Shown: in pieces, positions 18,874 to 29,839 of the stretch
How the letters are laid out: each line of letters begins with the position of its first letter
How positions within the stretch are numbered: position 1 is the first letter of the stretch
Source: Prorocentrum cordatum
Taxonomy: Eukaryota > Sar > Dinophyceae > Prorocentrales > Prorocentraceae
Assembly (NCBI GenBank): GCA_963575745.1
Contig: CAUYUJ010015010.1
Coordinates: 120,765 to 184,764 of the forward strand
Length of the DNA stretch: 64,000 nucleotides
Direction: 5' to 3'
Position numbers and translations under genes: made by a program
Notes under the pieces: model-generated
Told to the model about the DNA's origin: nothing
What the model saw: the letters and a program-made list of their open reading frames with translations, nothing else
Database searches by the model: none

Positions 18874-21154
18874 TCACTGCGTCTTTGCTTTTTTCTTGGC
18901 GGGCTTGGCGGGCGTGGCGTCGGACAATGCAACTTTCCTTGCAAGCGCCTTTGCTGTGTCCTCGGACATGCGCAACCTGTCGCCGCTCTTGAGCTCGACC
19001 GTGTTTGTGAGGATGGGGAACCTTAATGCCGTTCGTGGCGGTCACAAATGTCACAGCCAAGTTTGGCTTCTCCTTCGCGGCGCACACGCCGACCAACCAG
19101 AAAGGCACCCCGTACTGATCTGGCACGCGCTTCAGACCACCAATGCCAGTCCCACCCTCTTCACGCTTGAGCCTGAGCCCGCCAGCGGCCATCAGCGCGA
19201 CGTTGCAATCGGCATGCTCGGCAGGGTCGGTGTACTTCCTAAGGCAAACGTCGCCAATATTGATCTCATCCGTCGCCTTCTTGAGCGATCTGGTTGTCGT
19301 CAACGGAACAAGTCCGATGGCGTCCTTCTTGAACTCCTTCTTCACTGACACCGCTTTATATTTGATTGGCGAATGAATCGCCGTGATATGCTTGAGGCAA
19401 GCACTATGTTGTGAATAGACTTCGTCGAGTGCAATCTTGATCCGGGCTTCCTCGACCCCCCAGTGGTAGTCCATGCAATTCAATGGGCTGAAATGGTCGA
19501 ACTGGTCGATTACCTCTTTCTTGATGTCGTATGTGTTTCGCATGAAGTCCTCGGCATCTATGGTGCGCTCTACGTCTCCCGTCTGCATCTTCACATTCTG
19601 CCCATCAATCGCCTTGATCTCATACACAGACTCATCGCCCTCCTGGCGGTTGTGCACCGTCACGCCCGCCTTGAAACCTTTGACAGCCAACGTTTCGGAC
19701 ACGTTCACCCACTCGCCACGCTGGTCAAAGGTCTTGACACCTGTCGAGGAGACGCTGCTAGCACACTGTGGTGCATGCGCGACGGCCTTGGCTTTCCATG
19801 GGCAGCGAACGTTGTTATTGCCAGTGCTGGCAGCCATAGCTTTCCAAGCGTCAACTGCGATGTCGGTGATCTGTCTGTATACCCCGCGGCTCTCGTCGGG
19901 CTTGTTGAAGACGAAGTGGGCAACTCGAACATCGGCGAGCCCGACTATGTTGGACCAGCGAGCGCTCGATGGATCGATTTCGAAGTCAATCGCAAGCTTG
20001 CGAATCTTCTGCAGCAACTCATCGCCCTGTAACGCGATCTGCGCCTTGCGTTCGTTCTGCAACACATTGACGTCCGAGAGCTTCAGTAGCGTCTGTTCGT
20101 CGCCCTTCCTATACTTGTCGCTCGGGCCATGCATAGCCTTGATGCACGCGAGCTTGAATAGCACCCCCGACCCCTCCTTCGCGATCTTGCAAGTCGCGAC
20201 GGCTGCCGCGACATCGGACTTTACTATCGTCGCTCTGGCCAGGTGCCTGTTGAAGTCCCTTAGCTCGTGAAGAAACACTGGATTGTCCAGTCCGCCTGAC
20301 ATCTCCTTCACATAGTCCACCATGTGGTCTATCTCATGCTTGAAGACTGCGCCCCTGCCCGCCTGGCGCCTGACCTTATCCCATGGGAACTTCTCATTCG
20401 GATTCAGCTCTAATTTCTGCTTCAGGCTCTTCGCGTACTGCGCAATCTTGAGCATGATTTCCAGCCTGCTCTCGCACTTGGCAGCGGCCTGCCCTGCGTC
20501 GCCCGCTTCTTGCACAAGGTCTGGAACGAAAGGAAACGCCTCGATAAACTGCCATTTGAAGATGTCCCATGTGATACCGTTTACAGCCGCATCAGCATAA
20601 GTTGGTTGGAATTGCTGGAGGCGTTGCAATGATATCTTCCCGTCCTGGCTTATGTCGCTGAACCGCTCTGGGTTGGTCTCGGGCACGTTCGTGCCATGTA
20701 TGATGCATCGCAAACCTTGCGATGTATGGCCGCATGTGTAACTCTGATATTTACCAGCACCATCATCGTAGAACGGCAGCTGTCCTGCGCTATCGGCCAT
20801 TATCTTGTCGTTAAACCCTTTGATCTCGAGGTACTCCGCAGTGCCCACTGGGGGCACCTCGGCACACGTAGGCATCAACAGATGCTCGTGCCTGAACCCA
20901 TTTCCCAATATTTTAATGATCAAGTCAGTGACGTCACACGGCACGACGCCGTCGCCATATCTGTTGCATGGGCTCACGTACATATACTTACTGTTGATTT
21001 TCTCTGTCAGTAGCATACCATGTTGGCGAGCTATCGCCTTGACCTGTTCGTACAAATCCACCACCTCTGCTTTAGGCGAGTCGAACTTCCTCTCAATAAT
21101 GTCCATTGCGTCCTTGCATTTGAGAATCTTAGCATCCGCTCCATGCGGCTGCAT
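18874..21154 (-). CDS. Large unknown ORF of the retroposed cluster (about 760 aa), one-base shift near its end
   Basis: The start is ATG at 21154 (MQPHGADAKILKCKDAMDII), and relict leaders lie 34-86 bases upstream. The frame is open for over 2 kb. Visible blocks include NRYGDGVVPCDVTDLIIKIL, SYTCGHTSQGLRCIIHGTN, FNKPDESRGVYRQITDIAVD and FDHFSPLNCMDYHWGVEEA. Without correction the frame runs to 18782 with an unlikely tail. Removing one C from the CCCC run at 19015-19018 instead gives PILTNTVELKSGDRLRMSED and a lysine-rich end PAKPAKKKAKT with a stop at 18874, which looks authentic. No conserved family recognised. It lies directly upstream of the 288-aa ORF on the same strand. Confidence 0.6.
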
Positions 21155-21187
21155 GTCTCAGATGGATGCAAGACGCAACTTGCAAAT

Positions 21188-21209
21188 CGTGAGCACAAAA
21201 TGATGCGCG
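21188..21209 (-). other. Second, weaker relict spliced leader
   Basis: The minus strand reads CATCATTTTGTGCTCACG, matching the ATTTTG and GCTCA blocks of DinoSL with one inserted base. It lies between the better copy at 21219 and the gene start, as expected for tandem relicts left by repeated rounds of retroposition. Confidence 0.4.
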
Positions 21210-21218
21210 CGAAATGCC

Positions 21219-21240
21219 CTGGAGCCCAAATGACAACGGA
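21219..21240 (-). other. Relict spliced leader (DinoSL-like), 18 of 22 match
   Basis: The minus strand reads CCGTTGTCATTTGGGCTCCA here. Eighteen of 22 positions agree with DinoSL. It is 5' of the ORF starting at 21154. Confidence 0.75.
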
Positions 21241-21469
21241 CTCAACATGGCATGCCCAAAAAAACAACATGCAACTCAATTGTTGCAACACTACCTGCGG
21301 ATTTGCATCGATTGCAATTGTGATCAGCGTAGATATGATATGCGAGAAGTCGCAATGATGAGTGCAACACTTGCAAACATATTATCAAATTCTTCTTTTT
21401 TTGAAGAGTACACCCTGCAAAATATATGATTATGTCGATATGGTGAGAACCATGTTGAAAAGTTAGCGG

Positions 21470-21620
21470 AGTTACTAACTTTTATAACTCGGGCTAACTC
21501 AGGGCTCCGACTTAGCAAACTTATAAGTGCGCCAACAAATTATAACATGTTATAACCTGTTATAACCTACTTACAACATACCTATAACCTACTTATAACT
21601 ATTGATAACTCTTATAACAG
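21470..21620. repeat. TTATAAC/TAACCT degenerate repeats
   Basis: TTATAACT, TTATAACCTG and TATAACCTAC units recur about ten times. The same motif occurs inside the left boundary block at 7125-7157. Confidence 0.7.
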
Positions 21621-21639
21621 GTCAATTCCTTCAAGTGGG

Positions 21640-22150
21640 GATGAGGGATGATCCCTATCCGGAACCGGAACCGGAACCGGAACCAGCAACTGGCAACAGG
21701 AACCGGAACCGGCACCTGAGAGGGATGGGGATGAGAGATGATCCCTATCCGGAACCGGAACCGGAACCGGAACCGGTATTTCTGCAAATTCCATCCCAAA
21801 TTTAAGCTGCCAGCGGTAAAGATGACGGATTGGGATGATCCGGAACCGGAACCGGAACTGGAACCGGCACCTGAGAGAGATGGGGATGAGGGATGACCCC
21901 CATCCGGAACCGGAATCGGAACCGGAACCAGAACAGGCACTGTCCTGCATTTCTGTAAATTCCAACCCAGAGCTGCGAGCGGTAAAGACGATGGATTAAG
22001 ATGATCCCCATCCGCAACTGGAACCGGAACCGGAACCAGCACTTTCCTGCATGTCTGCAACGTCCAACCCAGAGCTGCCGGCGGCAAAAATGATAGATTG
22101 GGATGATCCCCAACCGGAACCGGAACCGGAACCGGAACCGGAACGTCCGG
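21640..22150. repeat. GGAACC hexamer arrays with shared flanks (right block)
   Basis: Five or six arrays of CCGGAA alternate with a conserved spacer (CACCTGAGAG with GATGGGGATGAG, or CTGCAAATTCCAACCCAGAG with GCGGTAAAGATGATGG). Spacer plus array forms a higher-order unit of roughly 90-130 bp. The same unit occurs at 6858-7080 in the same orientation. Confidence 0.85.
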
Positions 22151-22269
22151 GGGCCATAATGCCAGATGCATTGGTGGCCGAGCCAGGCGGGTAGAAGGTG
22201 AATGAACGCTAGGTCTCTCTGGGACCTTTGGGGTCGCTGCCGCTGCTGAATGTTGGTTCGGGAGGAAAT

Positions 22270-22395
22270 GGCAGCTCACGAGGAGGAGGAGGAGGAGGAG
22301 GAGGAGGAGGAGGAAAAGGAGGAGGAGGAGGAGGAGGAGGAGGAGGAAGAGGATGAAAAGGAGGAGGAGGAGGAGGAGGAGGAGGAGGAGAAGCA
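22270..22395. repeat. GAG microsatellite
   Basis: (GGA)n with a few AAA and GAT interruptions. All frames are poly-Glu, poly-Arg or poly-Gly. Confidence 0.9.
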
Positions 22396-22879
22396 GAGGC
22401 ACGCGAGTCCACAGCGGCGAGAGTGGAAACATCCAAGTGTGCGTCACGAACCCGTACCGCGTGAGGCTTTGCTGCATAAGTACGGCGCCAACAGGATGCA
22501 AACACGGCCTGGATATCCGTGGCGGGAGTTGGGGCTGCGAGCGGCGCGCTGCAGCAAATGCTGCCATGCTGAACTCGGGCTGCTGATATGCTGAGCACCT
22601 GAGCTGCCGGAGCGGCGCGCGGAAGCGAGAAACCACCGCCAACGCCACGGGAGGCCCAGGAGGCGGGGAAGGGCAGGGGCAGGGGAAGGGGAGGAGCCAC
22701 CGGTCGGCCCGCGCACGCGTGACAGCCGGGGGTGGGGCAAGAGCGCCTGGCCGCAAGGATGGCCAAGCAGGGCCGCCAAATTGCAATAGCCGCGGGGCGG
22801 GCGGCCCTGCGACACCCGGGGGCGGGCTGCCCAACGCGCAACCAGGGGGCAGCGCGAAGGGCACCGCCAGGCGCGCAGC

Positions 22880-23450
22880 CCACACACATACACGCACACA
22901 GGCACATGCACACTTACGCACTCACGCACTTACGAAATTACACACATTTACACACACTTACACACATACACGCTTCCACACTTACTCACTCACACAACGC
23001 ACTTACACACTTACGCATGTACACACTGACTCACTTAGACGCTTAGGCACTCACACACATACGCACTTACACACTTACGAACTTACGCACTCACGCACGC
23101 GCGGGCGCACACGCTCAGGCACACACGCGCGCGCGTACACGCGCGCGCACTTGCAAGCCGGTGGCGCAGAGGAGCCTCAGGCGCGGTCAACACATGTAAG
23201 TGCTAATTGCGAACGAAGTTAGTCGAAACGCGCAGTGAAGGATACGTCCACCACAAAAGCGCATACAGGTCGTGACGACATGAGGCACTATAAACACGCA
23301 GGCGTACACGCACATGCAAACCCACGCACGCACACACGCACACGCACGCGCGCACGCCCACGCACTCACACGCACACCCCCGCCCCCACCCCCCTCGCCC
23401 CAACGGCCCCCCCCCACCCTACTCCCCCCCCACACACGCGCGCGCACTGA
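22880..23450. repeat. CACA/CACTTA repeat region
   Basis: Degenerate CACACTTACGCACT-like units (about 22885-23150) are followed, after unique sequence, by CACACGCACG repeats and C-runs (about 23300-23450). Confidence 0.8.
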
Positions 23451-23514
23451 AATGGTGACAAATTAACCCAGTGCGACCCTACCTAAGAGTTGGAGCCCCT
23501 AGTAAAGCAGCATT

Positions 23515-23780
23515 AGGAGTAACAGCTAAAGCTAAGATAAAGCTAAGCTAAAGCTAAGCTAAAGCTAAGCTAAAGCTAAGCTAAAGCTAAGCTAAAGCTA
23601 GGATGAAGCTAAGCTAAAGCTAAACTAAAACTAAGCTGAAGCTAAGCAAAAGCTAAGCTAAATATAAGCTAAAGCTAACCTAAGCTAAGCTAAAGCTTAG
23701 CTAAAGTTGGGCTAAAGCTAAGCTAAAGCTAAGCTTGAGCTTAAGCTTAAGCTTGAGCTTAAGCTAAAGCTAAAGCTCCC
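23515..23780. repeat. AAGCTAAGCT minisatellite
   Basis: An 11-12-bp unit, AAGCTAAGCTAA, is repeated more than 15 times with drift toward AAGCTTGAGCTT. The unit contains the AGCT palindrome, so the array is nearly self-complementary. Confidence 0.9.
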
Positions 23781-23984
23781 AGGGGACTGGGGGAGCCGCG
23801 GGGCGGATCCTGGGGGAACCCCCCCGGGGCGGGTTGCACTGCCCGGCCCCTTTAAGCCTCCGAGTCAGAACCTTTCTAGGCAGAGCCTAGGTAGGGAATC
23901 ATTCGAGCTCTTAAACTCGAGGCACATGTGGTCCGTTAAATTCCCTCCGGAACCCTGCGACCATCCGAGGACCGCGTTGCACTC

Positions 23985-24490
23985 CCTAGACGACGCGTAG
24001 ACCATAGCCCAAAAAAGAACCAGGCATCTAAAGACACACCCCAAGACATGTCGGCGGCGTCGAAAGACTCCGGGTCAATCTGACGCTGTTTGCATTCTCG
24101 CAGCGTCGAACCCAGACGCGTCTGTTTGCTGCCTGGCCTGAGTAGGTGTGGCACGTATTTGAACATCAGCTGCTGCCTAGGCGACGCCGGCCTCAACTCT
24201 GCGCGGGGCGCCTAGCAACTGGCCGAGAAACATGTGATCACGAACGGCGGTATGCAAGCAACTTGCACACGAGCGCAGAGATACGCGGGACGGTGACATG
24301 CACATGCGTACAACAACACCTCCCGTCTTGCCTTGAAGTTGAAGTGTTCGGCACTGCGGGGCCTGGTCACGCAGCGCAGAGTGCGAGGGAATTGGGGCAT
24401 GGAACTGCGAGGGCCACGGCGCATTATACAACCTGCAACTACACCCGAAACGCAGCCCCCTAACTGCAAGACGGAGCACGCAGCAGTCGC
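23985..24490. repeat. Dispersed repeat, copy 1 (about 0.5 kb)
   Basis: This stretch aligns by eye with 31780-32300 in the same orientation. Shared landmarks are GCGTCGAAAGACTC, GCTGCTGCCTAGGCGACGC, GATCACGAACGGCG, TGTGCAACAGCACCTCC (here TACAACAACACCTCC) and GGTCACGCAGC. The minus frame of both copies contains DPESFD, so the unit may once have been coding. Confidence 0.75.
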
Positions 24491-24578
24491 AATCATACCC
24501 GGCAGAAAGACATGGACAAACCTCCCTTAAGAAGGGTGGAGTAACGCATTGGACAAACAGGAAGATCAACTCAAGGTC

Positions 24579-25274
24579 TTAGGACCAGATGTTGATCGCA
24601 AGACCCGCGGTCCTGTTGCCGCGAACGTTGCCGCCGTCGCCACTGCCCGGTCTGACCACTGCGTAACTTGGCACCAATGAAATGATCTGTTCTCGAAACA
24701 TGGCCTGTCCCATGGACCACTGCCACAGCCTACTTCCTGTGGTCAGTGCCCCCATGGCCGCAGACGGATCCTTCGCGAAGATCGACGACTTACCCCCTGT
24801 TTGAGCGACGTCCACCGCTGGACTCTGATTTCCTTGAAGGAAACTACCAGTGAACCAGTACAGCGCAGCAGAGGGTGCAATCGCCAACGCTTTCATGGAC
24901 ATCTTCTCCAGTGCATTCCCCAAAACGTATCGGGCATCGGAGATCAGGTGGGCACGCTGCAGACCGCGCCGTATAATCAGGCTGGCTGCCGCGCACTGGA
25001 TCATCCGTCCAAAACCCAGCGGATCATATGTAACAATGGTCTCGGGGCTTTGGTGATAGCGAAATACTGATTCACGGCAACTCGATGGTCTGGGGGCTCT
25101 TGCCGGGCGCGCTGCCCGAATCCGCAGCACGGCTGAACATGAACTCGCAGGGCGAGGTTCTGTACATCTGCTTATTTTGCACCGAGGAGACAAGCTTGGC
25201 ACGCCACTGGGGCGCCGACTTGCGCTTCTGGAGAGCGGTCCACTATTCCGCGGATGGCAACTTGTCCGCGGCAT
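24579..25274 (-). CDS. Candidate minus-strand exon(s) of an unidentified gene
   Basis: The segment from about 25060 to the stop at 24579 reads like a real globular protein: SVFRYHQSPETIVTYDPLGF, IIRRGLQRAHLISDARYVLG, SAALYWFTGSFLQGNQSPAV and a Gly-rich end NRTAGLAINIWS. Just upstream, another frame gives RAKLVSSVQNKQMYRTSPCE, then SGSAPGKSPQTIELP, which looks like a preceding exon. No domain recognised; splice joins not established. Confidence 0.35.
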   Translation of the reverse strand: MPRTSCHPRNSGPLSRSASRRPSGVPSLSPRCKISRCTEPRPASSCSAVLRIRAARPARAPRPSSCRESVFRYHQSPETIVTYDPLGFGRMIQCAAASLIIRRGLQRAHLISDARYVLGNALEKMSMKALAIAPSAALYWFTGSFLQGNQSPAVDVAQTGGKSSIFAKDPSAAMGALTTGSRLWQWSMGQAMFREQIISLVPSYAVVRPGSGDGGNVRGNRTAGLAINIWS

Positions 25275-25339
25275 CTGTCACCGTCTGGCACACCTCCCGG
25301 GGGCATGATCGCCTCCATTCCCGAACGTCGCGAGGCCTG

Positions 25340-26200
25340 ACTCGCGGGCGCTCTTAGAGACCTCCCTGCCGAGCAACGGTGAGCGAACCTCCCCGTCTCA
25401 GCCGAGGGCCCTGCAGGCGGCCCAGGCGGAGCGCGGGCGCCGCCTGTTCCCGGCCGCCGAGATGGGGTAGACATATCTTCGATGGAGCTGCGAGCATCGT
25501 CCGCGGTGCGCTCAAGACTGCCGAACTGCCTGCCCTGGGCCCCCACCGCGTCGGAAAGGCTGGCCAACTCGGCCTTCGACTTCGCGATTGCTGGGCGCTT
25601 CCCAAGACCGAACGACTCGTCTGCTCGCGCGGGATCAGTCGCCGCCTCCGGGGTCGAAGTCTGGCCGGTAGAACTGGGGCCGTTCAAAGAATGCAGGTTG
25701 TTTGTTCTGCTGGGCCAGCATCTGTGATATTTGGCGCGCCAGGCGCCTTGCCTGCGTGTCCAGCAACGGGGTCTGCCACTGGTCGGCCGTGCCACTGCAT
25801 TGATCCTGACCGCCCCTGCTATAACATTATCCCCTCTGCTCGCCACCATGTCCGCCTTTTGCCCAACTATGGCCACCCATGGCGGCCGGTGGTGGAGCGC
25901 GGGGGGAGGTGGCTCGACTAACCTGGCGGGCCCGCGTGAACTCCCCGGCTGCAGCGATCGCGGCCGCAGTGGAAGGTTGGGTGGGATGACGGATGAGCGC
26001 GAGTTGCGAACGCGCGCTGGACACTTGGCCGCAGGGGGTGCATCTGACACCCGCGGGGAGAGCACGCGCGGGACCTCGACTTGTCACCGCGGGTGTCCCA
26101 GGGGGGAGTAGGCCAAGACGCCCGCGTGATGCCAAAGGAATGAATTCTCCTGGGTGCGGCCCAGACGTCCCCAGCGACGAAGACGACCTGTTAGTTCGCT
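25340..26200 (-). other. Possible further minus-strand exons, not resolved
   Basis: A helical stretch (AELASLSDAVGAQGRQFGSL, ERTADDARSSIEDM) at about 25470-25600 has protein-like composition. The surrounding frame is Pro/Arg-rich and may be intron or shadow. It could belong upstream of the exon at 24579-25274. Confidence 0.25.
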
Positions 26201-26241
26201 GCGATGTTATGCAATAGTCCGTCGGCAACGAATGCCCGCGC

Positions 26242-26242
<1 letters not shown>

Positions 26243-26279
<37 letters not shown>

Positions 26280-26335
26280 GTATAAATACACATACATACA
26301 TACATACATGCATACATATATATATATATGGGACG
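26243..26335. repeat. TA/CATA microsatellite
   Basis: (TA)n at about 26245-26275 is followed by (CATA)n and a second (TA)n to about 26330. Confidence 0.95.
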
Positions 26336-27355
26336 TCAATTTTCCGCCCTGCGCGACGCGCCCCCCGCCAGAGAAGGCGCCTCTTGCGTGCGAGTGCACG
26401 ACGCAAAACTTCTATTGAATATAATATATCATTCCATGTCCACATGCGGGAATCGCACTACCTTGTCGAAGACTGATACCCGCAACAACAAACAGTGCCA
26501 TCTTACCATGTAAATCGTGGGGGTCTCACATGTAAGAATTTCTGGCGCACGTTGTAGGAATAGAACTGGAGGTCATCGACCCGGCGCTTGCAAGGCGCGC
26601 GTCGCGTCGCGCTCCGAGAGCACGCTGGGCAAGATGATCGGGCTCGTCGGCCAGCCGATCGGAAAGCCCGGCAGCTGCGCGAGACGGAGCCTTGTGCGCA
26701 GGAAAAAGCGGGCGCCCATGAAACTTGCAAGGGCGCGATGCAGCGCAGACATTGCGAGCGCCGCGCTGTCCCAGAGCTTGGATGCGCTCGCGCCTCCTTT
26801 GAAAGCGCGCGCGACGAGACTCCAAGACTCAGGTGCGCCTATGCGGGGAGGTAGTGCTTGATGCACCTGAAAAGGCCACCTGTTGCATTCCAGATGCGTT
26901 CCAGGCGAATCGCCTCGCTTGCCTGGCCCGCGCCCGCCGCGCAGTCGCCCGGAACGAGCGCGACCTCGTCGCGTCGGGCGCGCCGATGCGAGGCGGGTGA
27001 CTCCAGGAGCTCTAACTCCGACTTGATTTCCGCCAGCGCCGAATCCAGGGCCCTGAAGGACCATCCTGGAGTAGCGGCGCCCGCGGGATTCGGAATTGCC
27101 CTTTCCACGCCCGTATATGTAGGGCCCTCGTCCAGGTAACTTCGCTTGGCGAAGCGGATGTTTCGAGCGTGCGAATGAAATTCTCCTGCGCGGCGACGTG
27201 GGCGCCCAGGGGGGGCGGGTGGGCGCGTGGCAGCGCATTTTAGTTTGATGGCGGGGTGGGCGCAAGGGGTGTTCCTTTGGGCCATGGCACATTCTCCTCG
27301 GTTGAGGCGGGGCTTGGGGGCCGACGGGTCGAATCGCATCCTGTGCCGAGCCCCG

Positions 27356-29430
27356 CTATTGCTTAGCGGCGAGGTTGATGAGGGCCACCAAGTCGGCGCG
27401 CGAGATGTGACTGCCTGCCATCTCGACAGCGTGACCCAAGGAGCGACGAACCAGATTGCGTTGGGATCCTCGTCCTCGCCCGTGCCTGTAAGCTCTGCGG
27501 CGCGCTGATCAGACGTCGCGCGCGCGGCCTCGCGCGCGTTGCTGGGGGCGGGGGCGGCCCGCTTCGCGCGGGCTGATCGGGCGACCTGCTCTGCCTCGCT
27601 TGCTGGGGGCTCGGGCTGAACGCCGCGCCCGTTGACGCCGCGGCGGGTTGCGTCCAAGCCCGCGGCAGCTTCCTCGAAAACGCTGGGGGGTGGGTCCCCG
27701 ATATTCCCCGGACTCAACTGGTGTAAACTGCTCGGTATCGACCAATCTTGTTGGCGAATTGTCTAAGGGGGGCAACTGACATGAACGACTCAGACTTGCA
27801 AGCGCGGGTCGCCGAAAGATCTCGTGGAACCGCATTCGGGCGCGTCTCGCTTCCCTTGGGTTGGGGAATGTGGCGTGTAGGACTAGGCCGCGGATGACGC
27901 GTCATGCGGGGGCGTTCCCTCCAGAAGGCCCTGGACTTTCAATTTATCTTGGCAAGGTGGGGGAATGGCCGTGCGCTGCCGGACGAGGGGGGGCCGATCA
28001 GAAACATTACAATAATGCGCAAGTGCGCGCTGCCGCGCTATCTCGCGCGACTGCAGGGCCGCCCGCCGGAGGGGCACTCGCGAACGACTGCGCGCGCCCA
28101 GCGGCCCAAATGGCGCGCCCAACCTGGCGCGGCCAAAAAAATCGCGAGCGAGTGGGGGGGCGCGGCGTGCCTTGCCGAAGCCGCCGTGCAGCGAGGTATC
28201 TCTCGCCGCCCATCGAGCGCGTCGTGAGCCTCTCCATGCGACCGCCCCTCCAAAATTGCGCTTCTCCCTGTGCTTCCCCTCGTTCCACCTGGCGCCGGCG
28301 TGGCCTGCGTTGCCCCGAGTCCGTCGGTCTCTGATCTGCAAAACTGGACGCGCGGACTTGACCGCCTTGGCCGCTGCACTCGCGGCCGTCGCCAACAATG
28401 GAAAGAACGGCCTCTCTGAACATCCCGGCAATGACTTCCAACGCCGCGCCGTATCTGGAGCAGGGGGCCCCGCTGAGACCCGATGGCGACAGCGTAGTTG
28501 CCCCCGAAATCACGAAGAAACTCCGCTGCAAGTCCCCGTGAGCATGCAGGCGCCATTCTCAATATATAGAGGCCCTAGCGACAAGGGGTAAACGAAACGT
28601 GTGCCTCGGTTTCGATCATTCCAGCGCCCCGATATGCATCGCCTTTCTTCTTGAAGGAGACAGGCCCGCTCCAAACAATGACAAACAATGAACGCCCCAG
28701 GCCGTTGGAGCGCCTCCGGCAAAAGAGTCGGGAGGCCTCGAGAGAAACGAACTGCCCGCAGTCGGGGTCCACGGCCTCCTGCCCACATCGCTCGCAATCT
28801 GCGCATTGAAAGTGCACAGGCAACAGTGGCGGCTACGTGCTGCAAATCGGGAGGTGCGTTCGCCTTAGGGACTTCGGGCAGCCCAGTCAACTTTTGCTGA
28901 AGGAGCGGCATGGACGACAGGGTCGCCTCCGACGGAGCAAATACAAATATTCCAAAAAGCGCTGCAATGATAACGCGTTGAAGAGAAATTGCGTTCGACC
29001 CGCTCACTGAGATACATATATATATATATACATAGTTACCTCGGTTAAGATCGCCAATCCATCCGCAAAGTCCGTCTACCGCAACGTACACTGAATATGT
29101 AAACGCTATTTTGTTTGTTGGGGTGCTAGACCAGACAGAACTCCACGCGCGATCACCCGAACCAACTTGGCACCGGCCACTTGCTATCACCAGAAAGAGA
29201 AATGTGTCTCGTGGCCGTCCCCATCGTGGCAAGGTACCGGTCCGAGAATATGTGGTATTGCGTCTGCGGTACACTGAGAAACGTGCTCGCTGCTCCGTGC
29301 CCGACACCAACGCGCTGTAAGGATGAGAGATAACCCAAGCACTTAACTCGAGGCCCATGTGCGAAAGCACCCTGAAGATCTCTCCCCGGACCAAGTTGCA
29401 CACCCCAGACGACGCTTCGACCAGCACCCA
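27356..29430 (-). CDS. Candidate multi-exon minus-strand gene, unidentified
   Basis: Several minus-strand segments look coding, in different frames. One near 29430-29330 includes CNLVRGEIFRVLSHMGLELS. One at about 28820-28578 includes FQCADCERCGQEAVDPDCGQ and SLFVIVWSGPVSFKKKGDAY. One near 28530-28400 includes GAALEVIAGMFREAVLSIVG. A terminal one reads RNLVRRSLGHAVEMAGSHIS, then LVALINLAAKQ with a stop at about 27356-27358, preceded by a plausible acceptor CTTACAG. They may form one gene or two. No family recognised, and open frames in GC-rich DNA make false positives likely. Confidence 0.25.
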
Positions 29431-29839
29431 ATTAGCCTGGCGAAGGACCCAACCATATGCAGTTGAGAGTACCGCAATTGTGAATATCTTCTTCGGTGGC
29501 GCTCCCTATGGGGCCACGAGCCGTATGAGGGGTGTGCCGAAATGCGTGGCAGTGTACACAACACGAACGAAGACGATAGGTCCGAATATGAAAGCTTGAG
29601 CGCGTGCGAGTCGGATCGCGAGCGAGTCTGATTATGAATGAATCTGCGCGCGATTGATTCTATTCGCATGAATGCGTGCATGGATACGCCCAGTGTAAAT
29701 GTATGTATACGACTGTGAACAGTTTGGGTCTGCGTGACTCTCGGTACTCGTGACTCTGAGCGTCGCCTCTGCAGGGGGCTTCCCTGGGAACCCCGACGGC
29801 AGCGCCCGCGCGCCGCGACGCCCATGTCGGCACGCCACA

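Noticed and set aside
22209-22929. Minus-strand frames with a hydrophobic or Pro-rich run across the GAG tract
   Set aside because: The run is the translation of the GAG microsatellite; flanking parts are compositionally random.
23800-23980. A possible structured or small nuclear RNA gene near the AAGCTAAGCT array
   Set aside because: No Sm site, box motifs or convincing fold could be identified by eye.
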